Shown here: positions 18,926 through 29,899 of the stretch, piece by piece
How the letters are laid out: each line of letters starts with the position of its first letter
Numbering within the stretch: position 1 is the first letter of the stretch
Origin: Mycolicibacter virginiensis
GTDB taxonomy: Bacteria > Actinomycetota > Actinomycetes > Mycobacteriales > Mycobacteriaceae
Reading direction: 5' to 3'
Length of the DNA stretch: 64,000 nt
Assembly (NCBI RefSeq): GCF_022374935.2
Contig: NZ_CP092430.2
Coordinates: 4,464,001-4,528,000, forward strand
The notes under the pieces: model-generated
Seen by the model: only the letters and a program-made list of their open reading frames with translations
Databases searched by the model: none
What the model was told of the DNA's origin: nothing
Made by a program: the position numbers and the translations under genes

Positions 18926-19218
18926 GTCTGACTCCTGTCCATACCGGTGCCGGTCGGTGCCGCGTCCATCATCGCCCACCTGGTCCGATCGGGTGGCGCT
19001 ACACGGCAGGATCGCGACTCCCGGGCAGGTCAGTCCACAAAATTAGACATTCTTCACGAAGCCATCAGACGCTATTCATTCACTCGGGCGCATATTTCGA
19101 TGTATTGCGAGTACATCTCGTGTTGGTGAACAAACGGTGTCGGAACGCCGCCGATGTCTGTGCCCCCAGAAGCCGCCGTGGCCGACCGCGTGCAGGTCAG
19201 AACTGAATCGGAGAAGAC
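18926..19218. other. Intergenic region between glpK and DUF7159 gene
   Basis: This 293-bp divergent spacer has no convincing gene. It is locally AT-richer (around 19035-19110) than its surroundings, as expected for promoter DNA serving both directions. A short possible ORF at 18947-19129 has no ribosome site or domain and is not called. Confidence 0.45.
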
Positions 19219-21489
19219 ATGGACGTCGTCCTCGGTGTGGCACTTGCGTCGAGCGCGCCCACCACGATCCACACCGTACTGCTCTGCGGAGAACGCGGGG
19301 ACGGCGTCACGCTGGAAGAACTCAGCATTGACGTGCCTTCCGACGACTCCTCCGAGTTCGCTGCCGTCGACGCGTTGATCGCGGCGATCCTGCGGGCGCG
19401 TGACGCCGCGGACTCGGCCGGTCTTCACCTGGTGTCGACCGGCGTGACGGTGACCGATCCGCTAGACGCGGCAGCACTGAGTTCACGGCTTTCCAGCGGT
19501 GCCCTCGAGGGTTTGGAGAACGTGGCACTGGTCTCCCCGGTGCTTGCGGCGGCAAGCTTGGCCCACAACCTGGGACAGACGGTCGGCTGCGACCAGATGG
19601 GGCTGCTGTCCGTCGAGGCGTCGACCGCGACACTGGCCATGGTCGACTGCACCGACGGCACCATCACCCGGATCTTTCGGCAAGCCCTCGATGACGGCGA
19701 CGCCACCGCCGCGGTCGATACGGTCGCCGAGCAGCTCAACGCCGCCCACACGGCTCCGGACGGTCTGTTTCTGATCTGCGCCGAGGGCGATTCGACCGCG
19801 TTGCGGCCGCGACTGGAAGCGACGGTCGACCACGAGGTGTGTGAACCCGCGGAGCCGCGCGCCGCGCTGGCCCGCGGCGCGGCACTTGCCTCTGCCCGCC
19901 TGGTCGGTGTCGAGGAGGAGGCCGCCGCGCTGGCCTACACACAAGAACCCGCATCCGGTGCTGTCGGGCCCTGCTACTACGACATCCCCGGCTTTGACGC
20001 CGACGATCTGGCCTACAGCGCAGTGCCCGACGAAGACGCCGAGGCGGCCACCGAGATCTTCGAACCGGTGGGCCACCCGCCTCGCCGTCCGCTGCTGGTG
20101 GCCGGCGCGGCGTTGGCGTCTGCCGCGTTTGCCGCAGCGTCGGCGCTGATGGTGGCCATGACGCTGGACATCACTCCCAACCTGGTGGCGCTGCGGCCGG
20201 ATCTGGGGCGCGCGCTGACCATTCCGCACCGGGCTCCGAATCTTCAGGTGCCCGCCACCGAGCCGTTCGGGGGACAACCGCCGGTGATGGGGCAGGCACC
20301 GGCGGACTCGATTCCGCTGCCGCCGTTGAGCCTGCCGTCGGTGCCCGACCTTCCGGCGGCGGTGCCGCTGGGTGCCCCGGCGCCCGATCTGCCGGCTCCA
20401 CAGGCGGTGGCGGCCGGGGCCAGCACCGGGCCGTTGTTCGTTCCCGCCCCGATCTTCGGTCCGCCGTTGCCCATCCACCCGCCGGCGGCGCACACGCCCT
20501 CGCCCTTCGTGTTAGCGCCGCTTCCGCAGCCTGCCCCGCACCGGCCCGTCCTGTCGGGGATGCCCGATCTGTCATTCCTGTGGGGATTGCCCGGCAAGAA
20601 GCCGACGGCACCTGCCCCGCCGGTGGTCAAGCCCCAACCGCCCGAGGTCAAGCCCGAACCCCCGGTGGTCAAGCCCACGCCGCCCGTCGAGCTCCCCAAT
20701 CCCCCGGTGGTCAAGCCCGATCCGCCGATCGTGAAGCCCCATCCGCCGGTGGTGAAGCCGAACCCGCCGATCGAGCTTCCCGATCCACCGGTCGTGAAGC
20801 CCAATCCCCCGGTGGTCAAACCCGAAATCCCGGTGGTCAAACCCGAAATCCCGGTGGTCAAACCCAACCCACCGGTGGTCAAACCCGAAATCCCGGTGGT
20901 CAAACCCAACCCACCGGTGGTGAAACTGCCGGACCCGCCGGTTCAGGTCCCGGACCTTCCCGTCATCAACCCGAACCCGGGTATTCAGCTGCCGGAGCTG
21001 CCGGTCAAGGTTCCCGACGCACCCGCCATCAACCCCACCCCGGGAATTCAGTTGCCGAATCTGCCGATTCAGCTGCCGAATTCAGGGCCCCCGGCCGGAC
21101 TTCCGGTTCCCGAGGCGCCTTCGCTGCCGTTGCTGCCCGCACCGCAAGCGCCTTCGCTGCCGTTGCTGCCCGCACCGCAAGCGCCTTCGCTGCCGTCGCT
21201 GCCCGCACCCAAGGCACCGTCGCTGCCGTCGTTCACCGCACCGCAGGCACCGTCGCTGCCCTCGCTGCCGGCACCCAAAGCACCGTCGCTGCCCTCACTG
21301 CCCGCACCGAGCGCTCCCTCCATGCCCAATCTGGGTGGTGGCCTGTTCGGCGGCGGCAAGCCGGGCGGAATCTTCGGTGGCGGCAAGCCCGGCGGCGGCC
21401 TGTTCGGCGGCGGGGGTGGTGGCGGACTCTTCGGCGGTGGGGGCGGCGGCCTGTTCGGCGGCGGAGGCAAGGGCCTGTTCGGCCACTAG
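19219..21489 (+). CDS. DUF7159-type protein with long VKP proline repeats
   Basis: This 756-residue protein has three parts. Residues 1-290 form a domain beginning MDVVLGVALASSAPTTIHTV that matches the mycobacterial DUF7159 type as I recall it. A transmembrane helix follows (about 297-318). The remainder is low-complexity: PPVVKPNPP/EIPVVKP repeats (about 470-570), APSLPSLPAPK repeats (about 630-700) and a GGGLFGGG tail. The topology suggests a cytoplasmic sensor or actin-like domain with an extended extracytoplasmic, wall-spanning stalk. Function is unknown. It converges on the egt operon. Confidence 0.8.
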   Translation: MDVVLGVALASSAPTTIHTVLLCGERGDGVTLEELSIDVPSDDSSEFAAVDALIAAILRARDAADSAGLHLVSTGVTVTDPLDAAALSSRLSSGALEGLENVALVSPVLAAASLAHNLGQTVGCDQMGLLSVEASTATLAMVDCTDGTITRIFRQALDDGDATAAVDTVAEQLNAAHTAPDGLFLICAEGDSTALRPRLEATVDHEVCEPAEPRAALARGAALASARLVGVEEEAAALAYTQEPASGAVGPCYYDIPGFDADDLAYSAVPDEDAEAATEIFEPVGHPPRRPLLVAGAALASAAFAAASALMVAMTLDITPNLVALRPDLGRALTIPHRAPNLQVPATEPFGGQPPVMGQAPADSIPLPPLSLPSVPDLPAAVPLGAPAPDLPAPQAVAAGASTGPLFVPAPIFGPPLPIHPPAAHTPSPFVLAPLPQPAPHRPVLSGMPDLSFLWGLPGKKPTAPAPPVVKPQPPEVKPEPPVVKPTPPVELPNPPVVKPDPPIVKPHPPVVKPNPPIELPDPPVVKPNPPVVKPEIPVVKPEIPVVKPNPPVVKPEIPVVKPNPPVVKLPDPPVQVPDLPVINPNPGIQLPELPVKVPDAPAINPTPGIQLPNLPIQLPNSGPPAGLPVPEAPSLPLLPAPQAPSLPLLPAPQAPSLPSLPAPKAPSLPSFTAPQAPSLPSLPAPKAPSLPSLPAPSAPSMPNLGGGLFGGGKPGGIFGGGKPGGGLFGGGGGGGLFGGGGGGLFGGGGKGLFGH

Positions 21490-21508
21490 CGTTTGCCGAG
21501 AACAGCCT

Positions 21509-22591
21509 TCACCCGCCGTCCGGCGCAGCGGCTAACGCCGTGGCGAGCACCTGCACGTCATCCTCGGTGGTGTCGACGTGCGGTGAGATACGCAGCACGG
21601 GCACGATCAGCTCGAGCGGTGCGCGTTCGACTCCGGCTGCGGTGGTGACGATCCCGTGCTCGGTGATCAGCCATGCCCGCACCGCCACCGGATCGGTACC
21701 CGGGGGCGGTACCAAGGTGGTGATCGCGCTCGGCTCGTCGAGCGGTTCCACCACCCGCCAGCCGGGTAGCTGAGCCAGCACCCGTCGGCTCCGGGCACCC
21801 ACGCCGGCCAGCGCAGCGCGAACCGCCACCGGCCCGGCCGCCAAATGTTCCCCCAGCGCAACCGAGAACCCCAGCTGCGCCGCGACGTTGATGTCACCGG
21901 CCTCCGGCCCGGGCTCCGACAGTTCGGCCAACGCCGGCCGCAGCGCCAGCGCCCCGACACCGCGCGGTCCGGCAAGCCACTTGCGTGACGACGAATAGAC
22001 GGCTTCGGCGCCCACGGCACAGTCGATCTGCCCCAGGGCCTGCGCCGCGTCGACAACCAGTGGAACGCCGAGCCCGCGGCAGATATCCGCCATCTGCGCC
22101 AAGGGCTGTACCAGCCCGCGGTGACTGCCTACTGGGGTCAGGTGCACAAGGCTCGGCGGGTCGGTGGCTAGTGCGGTCGCCGTCTCATCAAGCACCAGGC
22201 GGCCGGTGTCGTCCACCGGCAGCAGCCGCCGGCTGAACCCGTGCGCCGCCATCACCGCCAGATTCGGGCCGTACTCGCCAGGCAGGCAGGCTATGGTGCG
22301 CTGCGCCCCCGGCCATCGGGACAGCAGTAGATCCAGCGCATTTCGCGACCCGGTGGTGAATACCACGTCGGCGTCGGCCATGCCGGTCAAGGCCGCGAAT
22401 GCGGCCCGCCCGGCATCCAGTACCGGCGCGGCCGCCTCGGCGACGACGTAGCCACCGACCTCGGCTTCGTGACGGGCGTGGCGGGCTGCGGCGTCCAGTG
22501 CCGCGTAGCTCTGCCGTGAACAGGCCGCACTGTCCAGGTGCAGCCCGGCAACCGGTGGGCGCGCGGCGCGCCAGCTGTCAGCGAGGCTCAT
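21509..22591 (-). CDS. egtE: Ergothioneine biosynthesis PLP-dependent C-S lyase EgtE
   Basis: This 360-residue class V aminotransferase-fold enzyme performs the last step of ergothioneine synthesis, cleaving the sulfoxide to give ergothioneine. The PLP-binding lysine is in [17 protein letters not shown] and the aspartate in [13 protein letters not shown]. The ATG at 22591 overlaps the egtD stop (ATGA), and longer upstream starts lie inside egtD. Gene order egtA-B-C-D-E is complete here. Confidence 0.93.
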   Translation of the reverse strand: MSLADSWRAARPPVAGLHLDSAACSRQSYAALDAAARHARHEAEVGGYVVAEAAAPVLDAGRAAFAALTGMADADVVFTTGSRNALDLLLSRWPGAQRTIACLPGEYGPNLAVMAAHGFSRRLLPVDDTGRLVLDETATALATDPPSLVHLTPVGSHRGLVQPLAQMADICRGLGVPLVVDAAQALGQIDCAVGAEAVYSSSRKWLAGPRGVGALALRPALAELSEPGPEAGDINVAAQLGFSVALGEHLAAGPVAVRAALAGVGARSRRVLAQLPGWRVVEPLDEPSAITTLVPPPGTDPVAVRAWLITEHGIVTTAAGVERAPLELIVPVLRISPHVDTTEDDVQVLATALAAAPDGG

Positions 22592-23556
22592 TTGATGGCG
22601 AGCGACAGGCCGAAATCGCCTGCCGCGTCGGTCCACCACCGTCGGCGCCGCAGACCCGCTGCGGCCAGTTCGTCGGCCACCTGCTCCGGCCGGAATTTGC
22701 AGGACACCTCGGTCAGCATCTCCTCGCCGGCTGCGAAATCGACAGCCAGATCCAGCGCACCGACCACGACATGCTGGGCGCGACCGGCCCGCAGCCACAT
22801 CTCGATGCGCTGTTCCGCCGAATTCCAGCGCGCCACATGGGCGAACTCGTCCAGGTCGAAGTCGGCGTCGAGTTCACGATTCACCACCGCGAGCACGTTA
22901 CGGTTGAACGCCGCGGTCACCCCGGCCGCATCGTCGTAGGCACGCACCAGCCTGCCGGTGTCTTTGACCAGATCGGTCCCCAGCAACAGACCATCACCGT
23001 CGTGCATGACTGCGGCGAGGTCGGCCAGGAAATCGGCGCGTGGACCCGGCGTCAGGTTGCCGATGGTCGATCCCAGGAACACGAACAGCCGCCTGCCACC
23101 ATCGGGGATCTGCCCCAGATGGTGCTCGAAGTCGCCGCAGACACCGTCCACCCGCACGCCGGGATAGTCACCGGAAATCGCCTCCCCCGCCGTTTCCAGC
23201 ACCCCGGCGTCCACGTCGAACGGGATGAATCGGCGCAGCGTCCCGGCGTCCTGCAGTGCGTCGAGCAGCATCCGGGTCTTTTCCGAGGTGCCGCTGCCCA
23301 GTTCGACCAAGGTGTCCGCACCCGACAGCGCCGCCACCTCGCCCGAATGTGCCCGCAGGATCTCCGCCTCGGCGCGGGTCGGGTAATACTCGGGCAGCCG
23401 GGTGATCCGGTCGAACAGCTCGCTGCCGACATCGTCGTAGAACCACTTGGGCGGCAAGGACTTCGGGTGCTGCGCCAGCCCGTGGCGGACATCGGCCCGC
23501 AGCGCGGTGCGCGCAGCATCGGCGGCCAGGTGATTGGCGATGGTGACCCCCGTCAT
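22588..23556 (-). CDS. egtD: L-histidine N-alpha-methyltransferase EgtD
   Basis: This 322-residue SAM-dependent enzyme trimethylates histidine to hercynine. It shows the family N-terminus ([28 protein letters not shown]), SAM site ([11 protein letters not shown]), FLGSTIGNL, and [20 protein letters not shown]. The start is ATG 23556, overlapping the egtC stop by 4 bp. Confidence 0.96.
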   Translation of the reverse strand: MTGVTIANHLAADAARTALRADVRHGLAQHPKSLPPKWFYDDVGSELFDRITRLPEYYPTRAEAEILRAHSGEVAALSGADTLVELGSGTSEKTRMLLDALQDAGTLRRFIPFDVDAGVLETAGEAISGDYPGVRVDGVCGDFEHHLGQIPDGGRRLFVFLGSTIGNLTPGPRADFLADLAAVMHDGDGLLLGTDLVKDTGRLVRAYDDAAGVTAAFNRNVLAVVNRELDADFDLDEFAHVARWNSAEQRIEMWLRAGRAQHVVVGALDLAVDFAAGEEMLTEVSCKFRPEQVADELAAAGLRRRRWWTDAAGDFGLSLAIK

Positions 23557-24254
23557 CGGGTCACGCCCAAGGCGGTGACACGGACTTCTCCGTCGTGCAC
23601 ATCCACCAGGTGGCAATCCGGGATATCCACCCAGCGTGGGTCGTCGTCGTAGGGCTCACTGGCCAGCACCACACCGTCGGCACCGTGCAACATCGACAAG
23701 GTATCCCCCCAGGTCGTCGCCAACATCCGGGAACCGTTGGCGGCCACTATGTTCAGCCGTGCTTGCGGATCGGCCGCACCGACCTCCGGGATCACCTCAC
23801 CCAGCGAGTCCACCCCGCGGGCAAAGATCGCCGCGGCCAGTACGGCACTGTCGCAGACCGATTCGGCACGATCTGTAGTAGTCAGAACTTCGCGGTTCAC
23901 CACGCCGTTGTGCGAGAGCAGCCAACTGCCGTCGGTGAACGGCGCGGTGGCGCTGGCCTCAATGGGCATCCCGACGGTCGCCGACCGCACCGCGGCCACC
24001 ACGCAGTGGCTGGCCAGCACCGGGGCGATCGAGGCGAACGACCCGTCACTCCACAGCGGTGCCGCGCTGCGCCACCGGCGAGGCACCCCGCCGTTGGCGG
24101 CATCGAAAAATCCTGCGCCCCAACCGTCTGCGTTGAGCAAACCGTGCTGCTGCCGGCGCGGAGCATACGACTGCACCAGCAGCCCCTGTGGCGGTTCCAG
24201 CATCAGCTCGGCCAATGACCGCGGCCGACCCAGCCAGCCCAGGTGCCGGCACAT
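23553..24254 (-). CDS. egtC: Gamma-glutamyl hercynylcysteine sulfoxide hydrolase EgtC
   Basis: This 233-residue class II glutamine-amidotransferase-fold (Ntn) hydrolase removes glutamate from the EgtB product. The nucleophile Cys2 is exposed after Met removal (MCRHLGWLG). SHNGVVNRE and [10 protein letters not shown] are also typical. Its start shares a base with the egtB stop (TGATG), and its stop overlaps egtD. Confidence 0.95.
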   Translation of the reverse strand: MCRHLGWLGRPRSLAELMLEPPQGLLVQSYAPRRQQHGLLNADGWGAGFFDAANGGVPRRWRSAAPLWSDGSFASIAPVLASHCVVAAVRSATVGMPIEASATAPFTDGSWLLSHNGVVNREVLTTTDRAESVCDSAVLAAAIFARGVDSLGEVIPEVGAADPQARLNIVAANGSRMLATTWGDTLSMLHGADGVVLASEPYDDDPRWVDIPDCHLVDVHDGEVRVTALGVTR

Positions 24255-25534
24255 CAGGCGTCCCAGGCCAGTCGGACACCGGCGAAGATCTGCCGCCGAT
24301 AGGGGTGGTCCCAGTTACGAAAGCTCGGCCGCAGGATCTCGCGGGCGACCGCCCACGAGCCACCGCGAAGCACCCGGTAGTCGCCGCCGAAGAACGGCTC
24401 CGAATAGCGTTGGTAGATCATCGGAGAAAAGCCCGGCCACGGTTGCAGGGGCGAACTCGTCCACTCCCAGACATCGCCGAGGAGTTGTTGGGCGCCATAG
24501 GCCGACGCTCCGTCCGGGTAGGCCCCGACCGGCGCCGGTCGCAGCGCTGCACCGCCCAGGTTGGCCACCTCGGCCGACGGATCGGTGCCGCCCCAGGGAT
24601 AGCGGCGTCGCGCGCCGATGACCGGATCCCAGGCGCAGGCCTTCTCCCATTCGATCTCGGTGGGCAGCCGGGCCCCGGCCCATTCCGCGTATGCCTGCGC
24701 CTCGAAGTAACTGATGTGTTGCACCGGCTCGTCGTCGGGGAGAGCCTCGACGTGACCGAACCTGACCCGGGATCGATGATCGGGGCCCCAGAACTCCGGC
24801 GCCGTCAATCCCGCTTGCAGACAGTGGCGCCAGCCCCGTTCGCTCCACCAACGAGGTTGCCGATAGCCGCCGTCGTCGATGAATCCCCGCCATTCGCGGT
24901 TGGTCACCGGCACCCGGCCGATCCGGAACGCCGCCACATCGATGTAGTGCGCGGGGCGCTCGTTGTCGAGCGAGAAGGGCTCATCGCCGGCATCAACGCC
25001 GAGCACGAATTCACCGCCCGGTACCAGCACCGAGGTTCCTGCCAGGTCGGGCCGCCCGGCGGGCAGACCGTCGCCGACGCCGAGCAGCGGTGGGCCGACA
25101 CGTAGGTTCAGCGCCTGCAGCATGGTCTCGTCGTGCTGGTGTTCATGGCTGAGCACCAAGCCGAACACGAACCCGTCCCCCGGGTCGTCAGGCAGGGTCT
25201 CCAGCTTGTCGAAAACTTTGGAACGCACGGTGGCGCAATACTTCCGGGCCTGCTCAGGCGCCAACAGCGGCAGGTCGACGCGGCTGGCCCGGGGATGGAT
25301 GAAGGCGTCGTAGAGGCCCTCGACATCGGAAGGCAGCAAGCCGGGGCGCACCGGGTCCCCATCGCGCAGCAGCCACAGCTCCTCCTGCTGACCGATATGA
25401 GCCAGGTCCCACACCAGTGGACTCATCAGCGGGTCGTACTGGCGGTGCAGCTCCACGTCGTCGAAATCGACGAGCGTCAGCGTGCGCTGCCGCGCCCGGG
25501 CCAGGTCGCGGGCCAACATCTCGGATGTCGTCAT
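24254..25534 (-). CDS. egtB: Hercynine oxygenase (sulfoxide synthase) EgtB
   Basis: This 426-residue non-heme iron enzyme joins hercynine to gamma-glutamylcysteine with O2. The N-terminal DinB-like half has the iron ligands (LAHIGQQEE, and HEHQHDETM giving HxxxHxE), and the C-terminal half is a formylglycine-generating-enzyme-type sulfatase-modifying domain ([35 protein letters not shown]). It overlaps egtA by 4 bp. Confidence 0.96.
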   Translation of the reverse strand: MTTSEMLARDLARARQRTLTLVDFDDVELHRQYDPLMSPLVWDLAHIGQQEELWLLRDGDPVRPGLLPSDVEGLYDAFIHPRASRVDLPLLAPEQARKYCATVRSKVFDKLETLPDDPGDGFVFGLVLSHEHQHDETMLQALNLRVGPPLLGVGDGLPAGRPDLAGTSVLVPGGEFVLGVDAGDEPFSLDNERPAHYIDVAAFRIGRVPVTNREWRGFIDDGGYRQPRWWSERGWRHCLQAGLTAPEFWGPDHRSRVRFGHVEALPDDEPVQHISYFEAQAYAEWAGARLPTEIEWEKACAWDPVIGARRRYPWGGTDPSAEVANLGGAALRPAPVGAYPDGASAYGAQQLLGDVWEWTSSPLQPWPGFSPMIYQRYSEPFFGGDYRVLRGGSWAVAREILRPSFRNWDHPYRRQIFAGVRLAWDA

Positions 25535-26817
25535 AACTGTCTGCGCGCCAATCGAGTCACCATCGCCGCGGCATCGGACCGGGTCACTTCGTCGGTGACG
25601 TCGTCGGCCGGGCAGCGACCTCGTTCGACCATGCCGACCAGCCGTTCCATCCCGTCACGCAGGGATACTGGTGCCCGATCCGCGACCAGTCCAACACAGC
25701 ATCCGGCTGCCGCATGCAGCCGCGGGTCGGCCAGGCCGATCCGGGCGGCGACGTCCCAGGCGGTGGCGACGGGAGCGACGGCGTCGGCGGCGCTGTCGGC
25801 GACGACCGGGTCGTCGAGCAGGGTGGCCAGGGTGAAAACCAGTGCCGGCCAGAGGGTGTCGTCGACACTGTCGAGATAGCGGATCTCCAGCCATCCGCGT
25901 GGCCGTACCGGCGGAAACAGTGTGGTCAGGTGGTAGTCGAGGTCTTTGACCCCGGCGCGGCGATCGCCGAGCCGCACCCGCCCGTCGGCCCAGTCGGCGA
26001 ACGGCACGTAGCGGCTGACCGGAATCGCTTCGGGAGTGTGCACCAGCATGACAGGCGCTTTGAGCGCGTACCGCGCCCAGTCGGTGGCGGGGTCGGTGCC
26101 GTCCAGGCCGAGGACGGGACCACAGCGCGCCGAGTCCAACCGGCTCCATACCCGCTGGCGGGTGGAGCGCCATCCAGAGAACTCCCCGGCCAGCAATGGG
26201 GAATTCGCGGCGATCGCGACCATCGTCGGGCCCAGCGCGTGGGCCAGCCGCACTCGGTCGGCCCAACCGGAACGCGTACCGGCATCCAGGTTGAGCTGGA
26301 CCGACGCCGTCGCTGTCATCATCGCCGCACCGGCCGAACCGGTGTGGCTGGCGGCGAAGAACTGTTCCATGGCCGCGTAACGCTCGCCGGGGTTGACCCG
26401 CTCCGTGGGCCGCAGCGGGTCGGCGCCCAGCTGTACCAGCCCCAGGCCGGCATCGGCGAACGCCGCCCGCAGCACCGCCTGGTCGGCCGCCATCGCGTCG
26501 ATCGCGGCGAGGGCATCGGTCAGCGGCGGACCGGAGAGCTCGACGGCGCCGCCGGGTTCGACCGTGACGACACTGCCGCCCGGCAAGGCCGGCAGGGACC
26601 GCAGCACGTCACCGATCTCGGCCCAGCCGGGCCGGCGGTGCGGGTCGGTCGGGTCGAAGCAGTGTGCCTCGATCTCCAGACCCACGCGGCCGTGCGGGGC
26701 GTCGGTGAGACATCGTTCGGTGATGTAGTCGGCGGCGTCGGCGGCACCGGACAGCTCGGGGCCGCCCAGGCAAGACTCATCTCCGCGGGACAGTTGCGTC
26801 GCCGCGGCGAACCCCAT
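25531..26817 (-). CDS. egtA: Glutamate-cysteine ligase EgtA
   Basis: This 428-residue ligase of the GCS2 type supplies gamma-glutamylcysteine for ergothioneine synthesis. It has [11 protein letters not shown] at the N-terminus, [15 protein letters not shown] [12 protein letters not shown], and [19 protein letters not shown] lies 5 nt before the ATG. It heads the leftward egtABCDE operon, and the promoter is likely in the short gap 26818-26881 or within it. Confidence 0.94.
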   Translation of the reverse strand: MGFAAATQLSRGDESCLGGPELSGAADAADYITERCLTDAPHGRVGLEIEAHCFDPTDPHRRPGWAEIGDVLRSLPALPGGSVVTVEPGGAVELSGPPLTDALAAIDAMAADQAVLRAAFADAGLGLVQLGADPLRPTERVNPGERYAAMEQFFAASHTGSAGAAMMTATASVQLNLDAGTRSGWADRVRLAHALGPTMVAIAANSPLLAGEFSGWRSTRQRVWSRLDSARCGPVLGLDGTDPATDWARYALKAPVMLVHTPEAIPVSRYVPFADWADGRVRLGDRRAGVKDLDYHLTTLFPPVRPRGWLEIRYLDSVDDTLWPALVFTLATLLDDPVVADSAADAVAPVATAWDVAARIGLADPRLHAAAGCCVGLVADRAPVSLRDGMERLVGMVERGRCPADDVTDEVTRSDAAAMVTRLARRQL

Positions 26818-26881
26818 ATCAACCCCTCCGCCCGTCGATCTTCCCGACGCTACCGGAGAGGGGCGACAAGCGGACCGATGA

Positions 26882-27535
26882 TTACTGACCTAGGGAGTTC
26901 TGCATCGCCCCTGCCAGCACGTTCACCGCGGGGCCGGCGTTACCGGTCTGGCAGACCTTGGCCTGCAGCAAGACGTTGGCCCGCAGCCGGGTCTGGGTGA
27001 AACAGCGCCGGTCGGTGCCGGCCTCCTGCTTGGTCCAAGCCTCGTCCGTGGCCGTGGCCGGCCCGCCGCTGAACTCCCAGACCTGGGTGGCTCCGGTGTC
27101 CAGATGCATCGCGGTGGTGCGGCCCGAACAGCCGCCGGTCCGGTCCACGACACGGTGGAATGCCGCGGTGGCAGCATCGTTGGTGGCGAACACCCCCACC
27201 ACCTGCTTGACGAAGTGGCCCTGATCGGTGGCCGAGGTCTGGGTGACGGCGCTGTTGAACGACGCCAGGTCGGGATCGTTGTAGACCTCGGGCAGTCCGA
27301 TGTCGGCCCAGTTGTTACATGCCGGGTCGTCGACCCAGTAGGCCTGGTACGGCTGGCCGGAGACGGCTTCGAAGCCCATCGGGGCGCCGACGATGTTGCC
27401 GACCGATCCCTTGGGCAGCACCGCGTAGGAGACCACGCCGGGTTCGGAGGGCCCGGCGGTCGCGACCGCTGCACCGGCAGCGACCAGTCCCAGTCCCGCC
27501 AGCAGAGTCGCGGCGGCACGCCGGCCGTCAGGCAA
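26882..27535 (-). CDS. Secreted sensor-domain (PknH-like) protein
   Basis: This 217-residue exported protein has an N-terminal hydrophobic signal ([20 protein letters not shown]) and then a domain with paired cysteines ([29 protein letters not shown]) like the extracellular sensor domain of PknH and its stand-alone homologues (Rv3705c position). The proposed start is TTG 27535, overlapping the catalase stop; upstream starts are inside katA. A lipobox is not evident. Ligand unknown. Confidence 0.75.
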   Translation of the reverse strand: MPDGRRAAATLLAGLGLVAAGAAVATAGPSEPGVVSYAVLPKGSVGNIVGAPMGFEAVSGQPYQAYWVDDPACNNWADIGLPEVYNDPDLASFNSAVTQTSATDQGHFVKQVVGVFATNDAATAAFHRVVDRTGGCSGRTTAMHLDTGATQVWEFSGGPATATDEAWTKQEAGTDRRCFTQTRLRANVLLQAKVCQTGNAGPAVNVLAGAMQNSLGQ

Positions 27536-28976
27536 GGTTGGCCCGCACCCCGGCCTCCACCGCGCGACCCAGGTCCGGGTCCACGTTGCGCCAGTACTCG
27601 AACACCCGGGACAGCACCGGCTCGGTGACTCCGGCCGATACATGCCCAATAATATTGGCGGCCAACCGCTTCCGCGCGTCGTCGTCGAGGACATCGCGGA
27701 CTAGGGTCCGGGCCTGGCTGAAGTCGTCGTCGTCGGGGCGCAGCGTGTAGGCGGAGCGCACCATGTCCCCGTCGGCGTGCCAGCGCACTTCGGCGGCACG
27801 GGCCGGGTCAGCCTTGGGACCGCCCATCGAGTTCGGCGCGTACACCGGGTCCGTCGCATTGACGAACCGCATGGCGCCGTCCTTGGAGTAGCTGTGCACC
27901 TCGGATTTCGGTGCGTTGACCGGCAATTGACTGTAGTTCGTCCCGATCCGGGCCCGATGGGCGTCGGCGTAGGAGAAACCTCGAGCCAGCAACATCTTGT
28001 CCGGGCTCAAACCGGTGCCCGGCACCATGTTGTTGGGCTGGAACGCCGCCTGCTCGATCTCACTGTGATAGTCGCTGACATTGCGGTCCAGGGTCAGCTT
28101 GCCGACGTCGATCAGCGGGTAGTCGGCGTGCGGCCACACCTTGGTCAGATCAAAGGGGTTGTAGCGGTAGGTCTTTGCCTCCTCGAACGGCATGATCTGC
28201 ATCTTCAGCGTCCAACTCGGGTACTCACCGCGCTCGATCGCCTCGTACAGGTCCCGCTGGTGGTAGTCGGCATCGACGCCGGCCAACCGGTCGGCCTCAT
28301 CCTGGGCGAGGAACTCCACGCCCTGGTCGCTGATGAAGTGGTACTTGACCCAGAAGATCTCTCCGGCGGCGTTGATCCAACTGTAGGTGTGACTGGAATA
28401 GCCGTTCATGTGGCGCCAGTTCTTCGGGATGCCCCGATCCCCCATCAACCAGGTGACCTGGTGGGCCGACTCCGGCGTGAGGCTCCAGAAGTCCCACTGC
28501 ATGTTGTGGTCGCGCAGATTGCTGGCCGCGCGACGCTTCTGCGAGCGGATGAAGTGTTGGAACTTCAACGGATCGCGCATGAAGAAGACCGGGGTGTTGT
28601 TGCCAACCAGGTCGAAGTTGCCCTCAGAGGTGTAGAACTTCGTCGCGAAACCGCGCGGGTCCCGCCAGGTGTCTGGGCTGCCGCGCTCACCGGCGACGGT
28701 GGAGAACCTCGTCAGCGTCTCGGTCTTGGCGCCCGGTGCAAACACCGCGGCCCTGGTGTATTTGGTGACGTCCGCGGTGACCTCGAAGTGCCCAAATGCC
28801 CCACCGCCCTTGGCGTGCGGCTGACGTTCGGGGGTGCGCTCCCGGTTGAACATCGCCATCTGTTCGATCAGATAGTGGTCCTGCAACAGGATGGGGCCGT
28901 CCGGGCCGATCGTCAGCGATTCACCGTCGCTGGGCGCCGGGATTCCGGCATCGGTGGTGGTGTGGTGCTCGGTCAT
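27528..28976 (-). CDS. katA: Monofunctional heme catalase
   Basis: This 482-residue small-subunit catalase breaks down H2O2. The distal His is in HAKGGGAFG, the Asn and heme-pocket region in [21 protein letters not shown], and the proximal heme Tyr in [23 protein letters not shown] lies 7 nt before the ATG. It sits beside the ergothioneine operon, so this region concentrates oxidative-stress functions. M. tuberculosis relies on KatG instead; this gene is an addition relative to that genome. The symbol katA is a family name. Confidence 0.94.
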   Translation of the reverse strand: MTEHHTTTDAGIPAPSDGESLTIGPDGPILLQDHYLIEQMAMFNRERTPERQPHAKGGGAFGHFEVTADVTKYTRAAVFAPGAKTETLTRFSTVAGERGSPDTWRDPRGFATKFYTSEGNFDLVGNNTPVFFMRDPLKFQHFIRSQKRRAASNLRDHNMQWDFWSLTPESAHQVTWLMGDRGIPKNWRHMNGYSSHTYSWINAAGEIFWVKYHFISDQGVEFLAQDEADRLAGVDADYHQRDLYEAIERGEYPSWTLKMQIMPFEEAKTYRYNPFDLTKVWPHADYPLIDVGKLTLDRNVSDYHSEIEQAAFQPNNMVPGTGLSPDKMLLARGFSYADAHRARIGTNYSQLPVNAPKSEVHSYSKDGAMRFVNATDPVYAPNSMGGPKADPARAAEVRWHADGDMVRSAYTLRPDDDDFSQARTLVRDVLDDDARKRLAANIIGHVSAGVTEPVLSRVFEYWRNVDPDLGRAVEAGVRANLA

Positions 28977-29110
28977 CTACCTGTCTCCTCTTGCACTCAA
29001 GAGCTTGTGAATCAACGCGTTTGACTCAGGCCGCCGACGAGTGTGCGGTTACCTTCGCCTGACATGGCACGTCGCCCAGGAAATCGCACATTCGGCAACA
29101 TTGGAAAGGA

Positions 29111-29482
29111 TCAGCGGTGCGGTGGCGCCGACGGCGGAGGTGGCGGCGGCGGCGGCGATGCGGGCGGTCCGCCGGGACCGCCGGGACCGTTACCCGGGCC
29201 GGCCGGCCGGTATCCCGGCCACTCCGGGCCCTCGCCGGGACCGAAACCGGGCCCACCCGGCCCGAAGCCGGGGCCCATCGGCGGACCGTGATGCATCATG
29301 CACGGTCCGTGGTGGCGGTGCCCGTACCAACCGCCGCCGCTGAGGTAAACACCGGTGCCGAAGATGACGGCGGCGACGAAAACGGTTCCGGCGATGATCA
29401 CCACCCAGGCGGCGGCTTGGTAGAGCCGGTTCGGCGGTGGTGGCGGAGGAGGCGGTGGGGTGGAAACTGGCGACTCGCTCAT
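29111..29482 (-). CDS. Single-pass protein with Gly/Pro-rich and His-rich tail
   Basis: This 123-residue protein has a Pro run near the N-terminus, one transmembrane helix (AAAWVVIIAGTVFVAAVIF, about 20-40), and an external tail with GHRHHGPCMMHHGPP followed by GPGFGPGGPGFGPG. It is clearly paralogous to the next gene upstream (29564-29899). His/Cys/Met clustering suggests metal binding. It corresponds to the Rv3706c position. ATG 29482 (MSESPV) is preferred over one three codons upstream by comparison with its paralogue (MSETPD). Confidence 0.75.
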   Translation of the reverse strand: MSESPVSTPPPPPPPPPNRLYQAAAWVVIIAGTVFVAAVIFGTGVYLSGGGWYGHRHHGPCMMHHGPPMGPGFGPGGPGFGPGEGPEWPGYRPAGPGNGPGGPGGPPASPPPPPPPPSAPPHR

Positions 29483-29509
29483 ACCGATCAATCATGCCCC
29501 ACAACGACG

Positions 29510-29543
29510 CCGGCCGCCGCCCTTCGGGAGGGGCGGCGGCCGG
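29510..29543 (-). terminator. Long GC hairpin between the two paralogues
   Basis: CCGGCCGCCGCCC (29510-29522) and GGGCGGCGGCCGG (29531-29543) are perfect 13-bp inverted arms around an 8-nt loop. There is no T-run, so it is a hairpin-type terminator, mRNA stabiliser or attenuator just downstream of the 29564-29899 gene rather than a textbook terminator. Confidence 0.6.
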
Positions 29544-29563
29544 TTGCTCGTGGCCGGGCCGGG

Positions 29564-29899
29564 TTACCGACCGGGTGGGGGCGGCGGGGCCTGGGTGCTC
29601 ACCGAGGGCGGCAGCTCGCCGGGTCCTCGCTGGTCCGGGCCGGGTCCCATCGGTCCCGGGCCGCGGTGGTGGCCCTTGTGGAACATCGCGTGCTGGCCGT
29701 GATGCCCGTGATGTCCGTGGCAGTGGTGCCCGCCCGGGCCACCGCGGCTGACCCAGACGCCGGCGAAGAAGATCGACGAGACGATGAAGACGATGCCGGC
29801 GACGATCGCGACCCAGGCTGCGAGCCGATACAGCCAGTAGGGCTTGGGCTCACCCGGCGGTGCCGGTGGGGTGGTTGTGGTGTCAGGTGTTTCGCTCAT
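29564..29899 (-). CDS. Single-pass protein with extreme His-rich tail
   Basis: This 111-residue protein has one transmembrane helix (LAAWVAIVAGIVFIVSSIFF, about 26-45) followed by the cluster HHCHGHHGHHGQHAMFHKGH and a Gly/Pro tail. The helix and flanking layout match the adjacent paralogue. The dense His/Cys stretch is a likely transition-metal or heme ligand region on the outside of the membrane. No catalytic domain is seen. Confidence 0.75.
   Translation of the reverse strand: MSETPDTTTTPPAPPGEPKPYWLYRLAAWVAIVAGIVFIVSSIFFAGVWVSRGGPGGHHCHGHHGHHGQHAMFHKGHHRGPGPMGPGPDQRGPGELPPSVSTQAPPPPPGR

Noticed and set aside
20590..20940. CRISPR-like or IS-like repeats
   Set aside because: The repeats are in frame and encode VKP-proline units of a protein.
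27777..29024. Plus-strand ORF opposite katA
   Set aside because: Antisense to a certain catalase gene.
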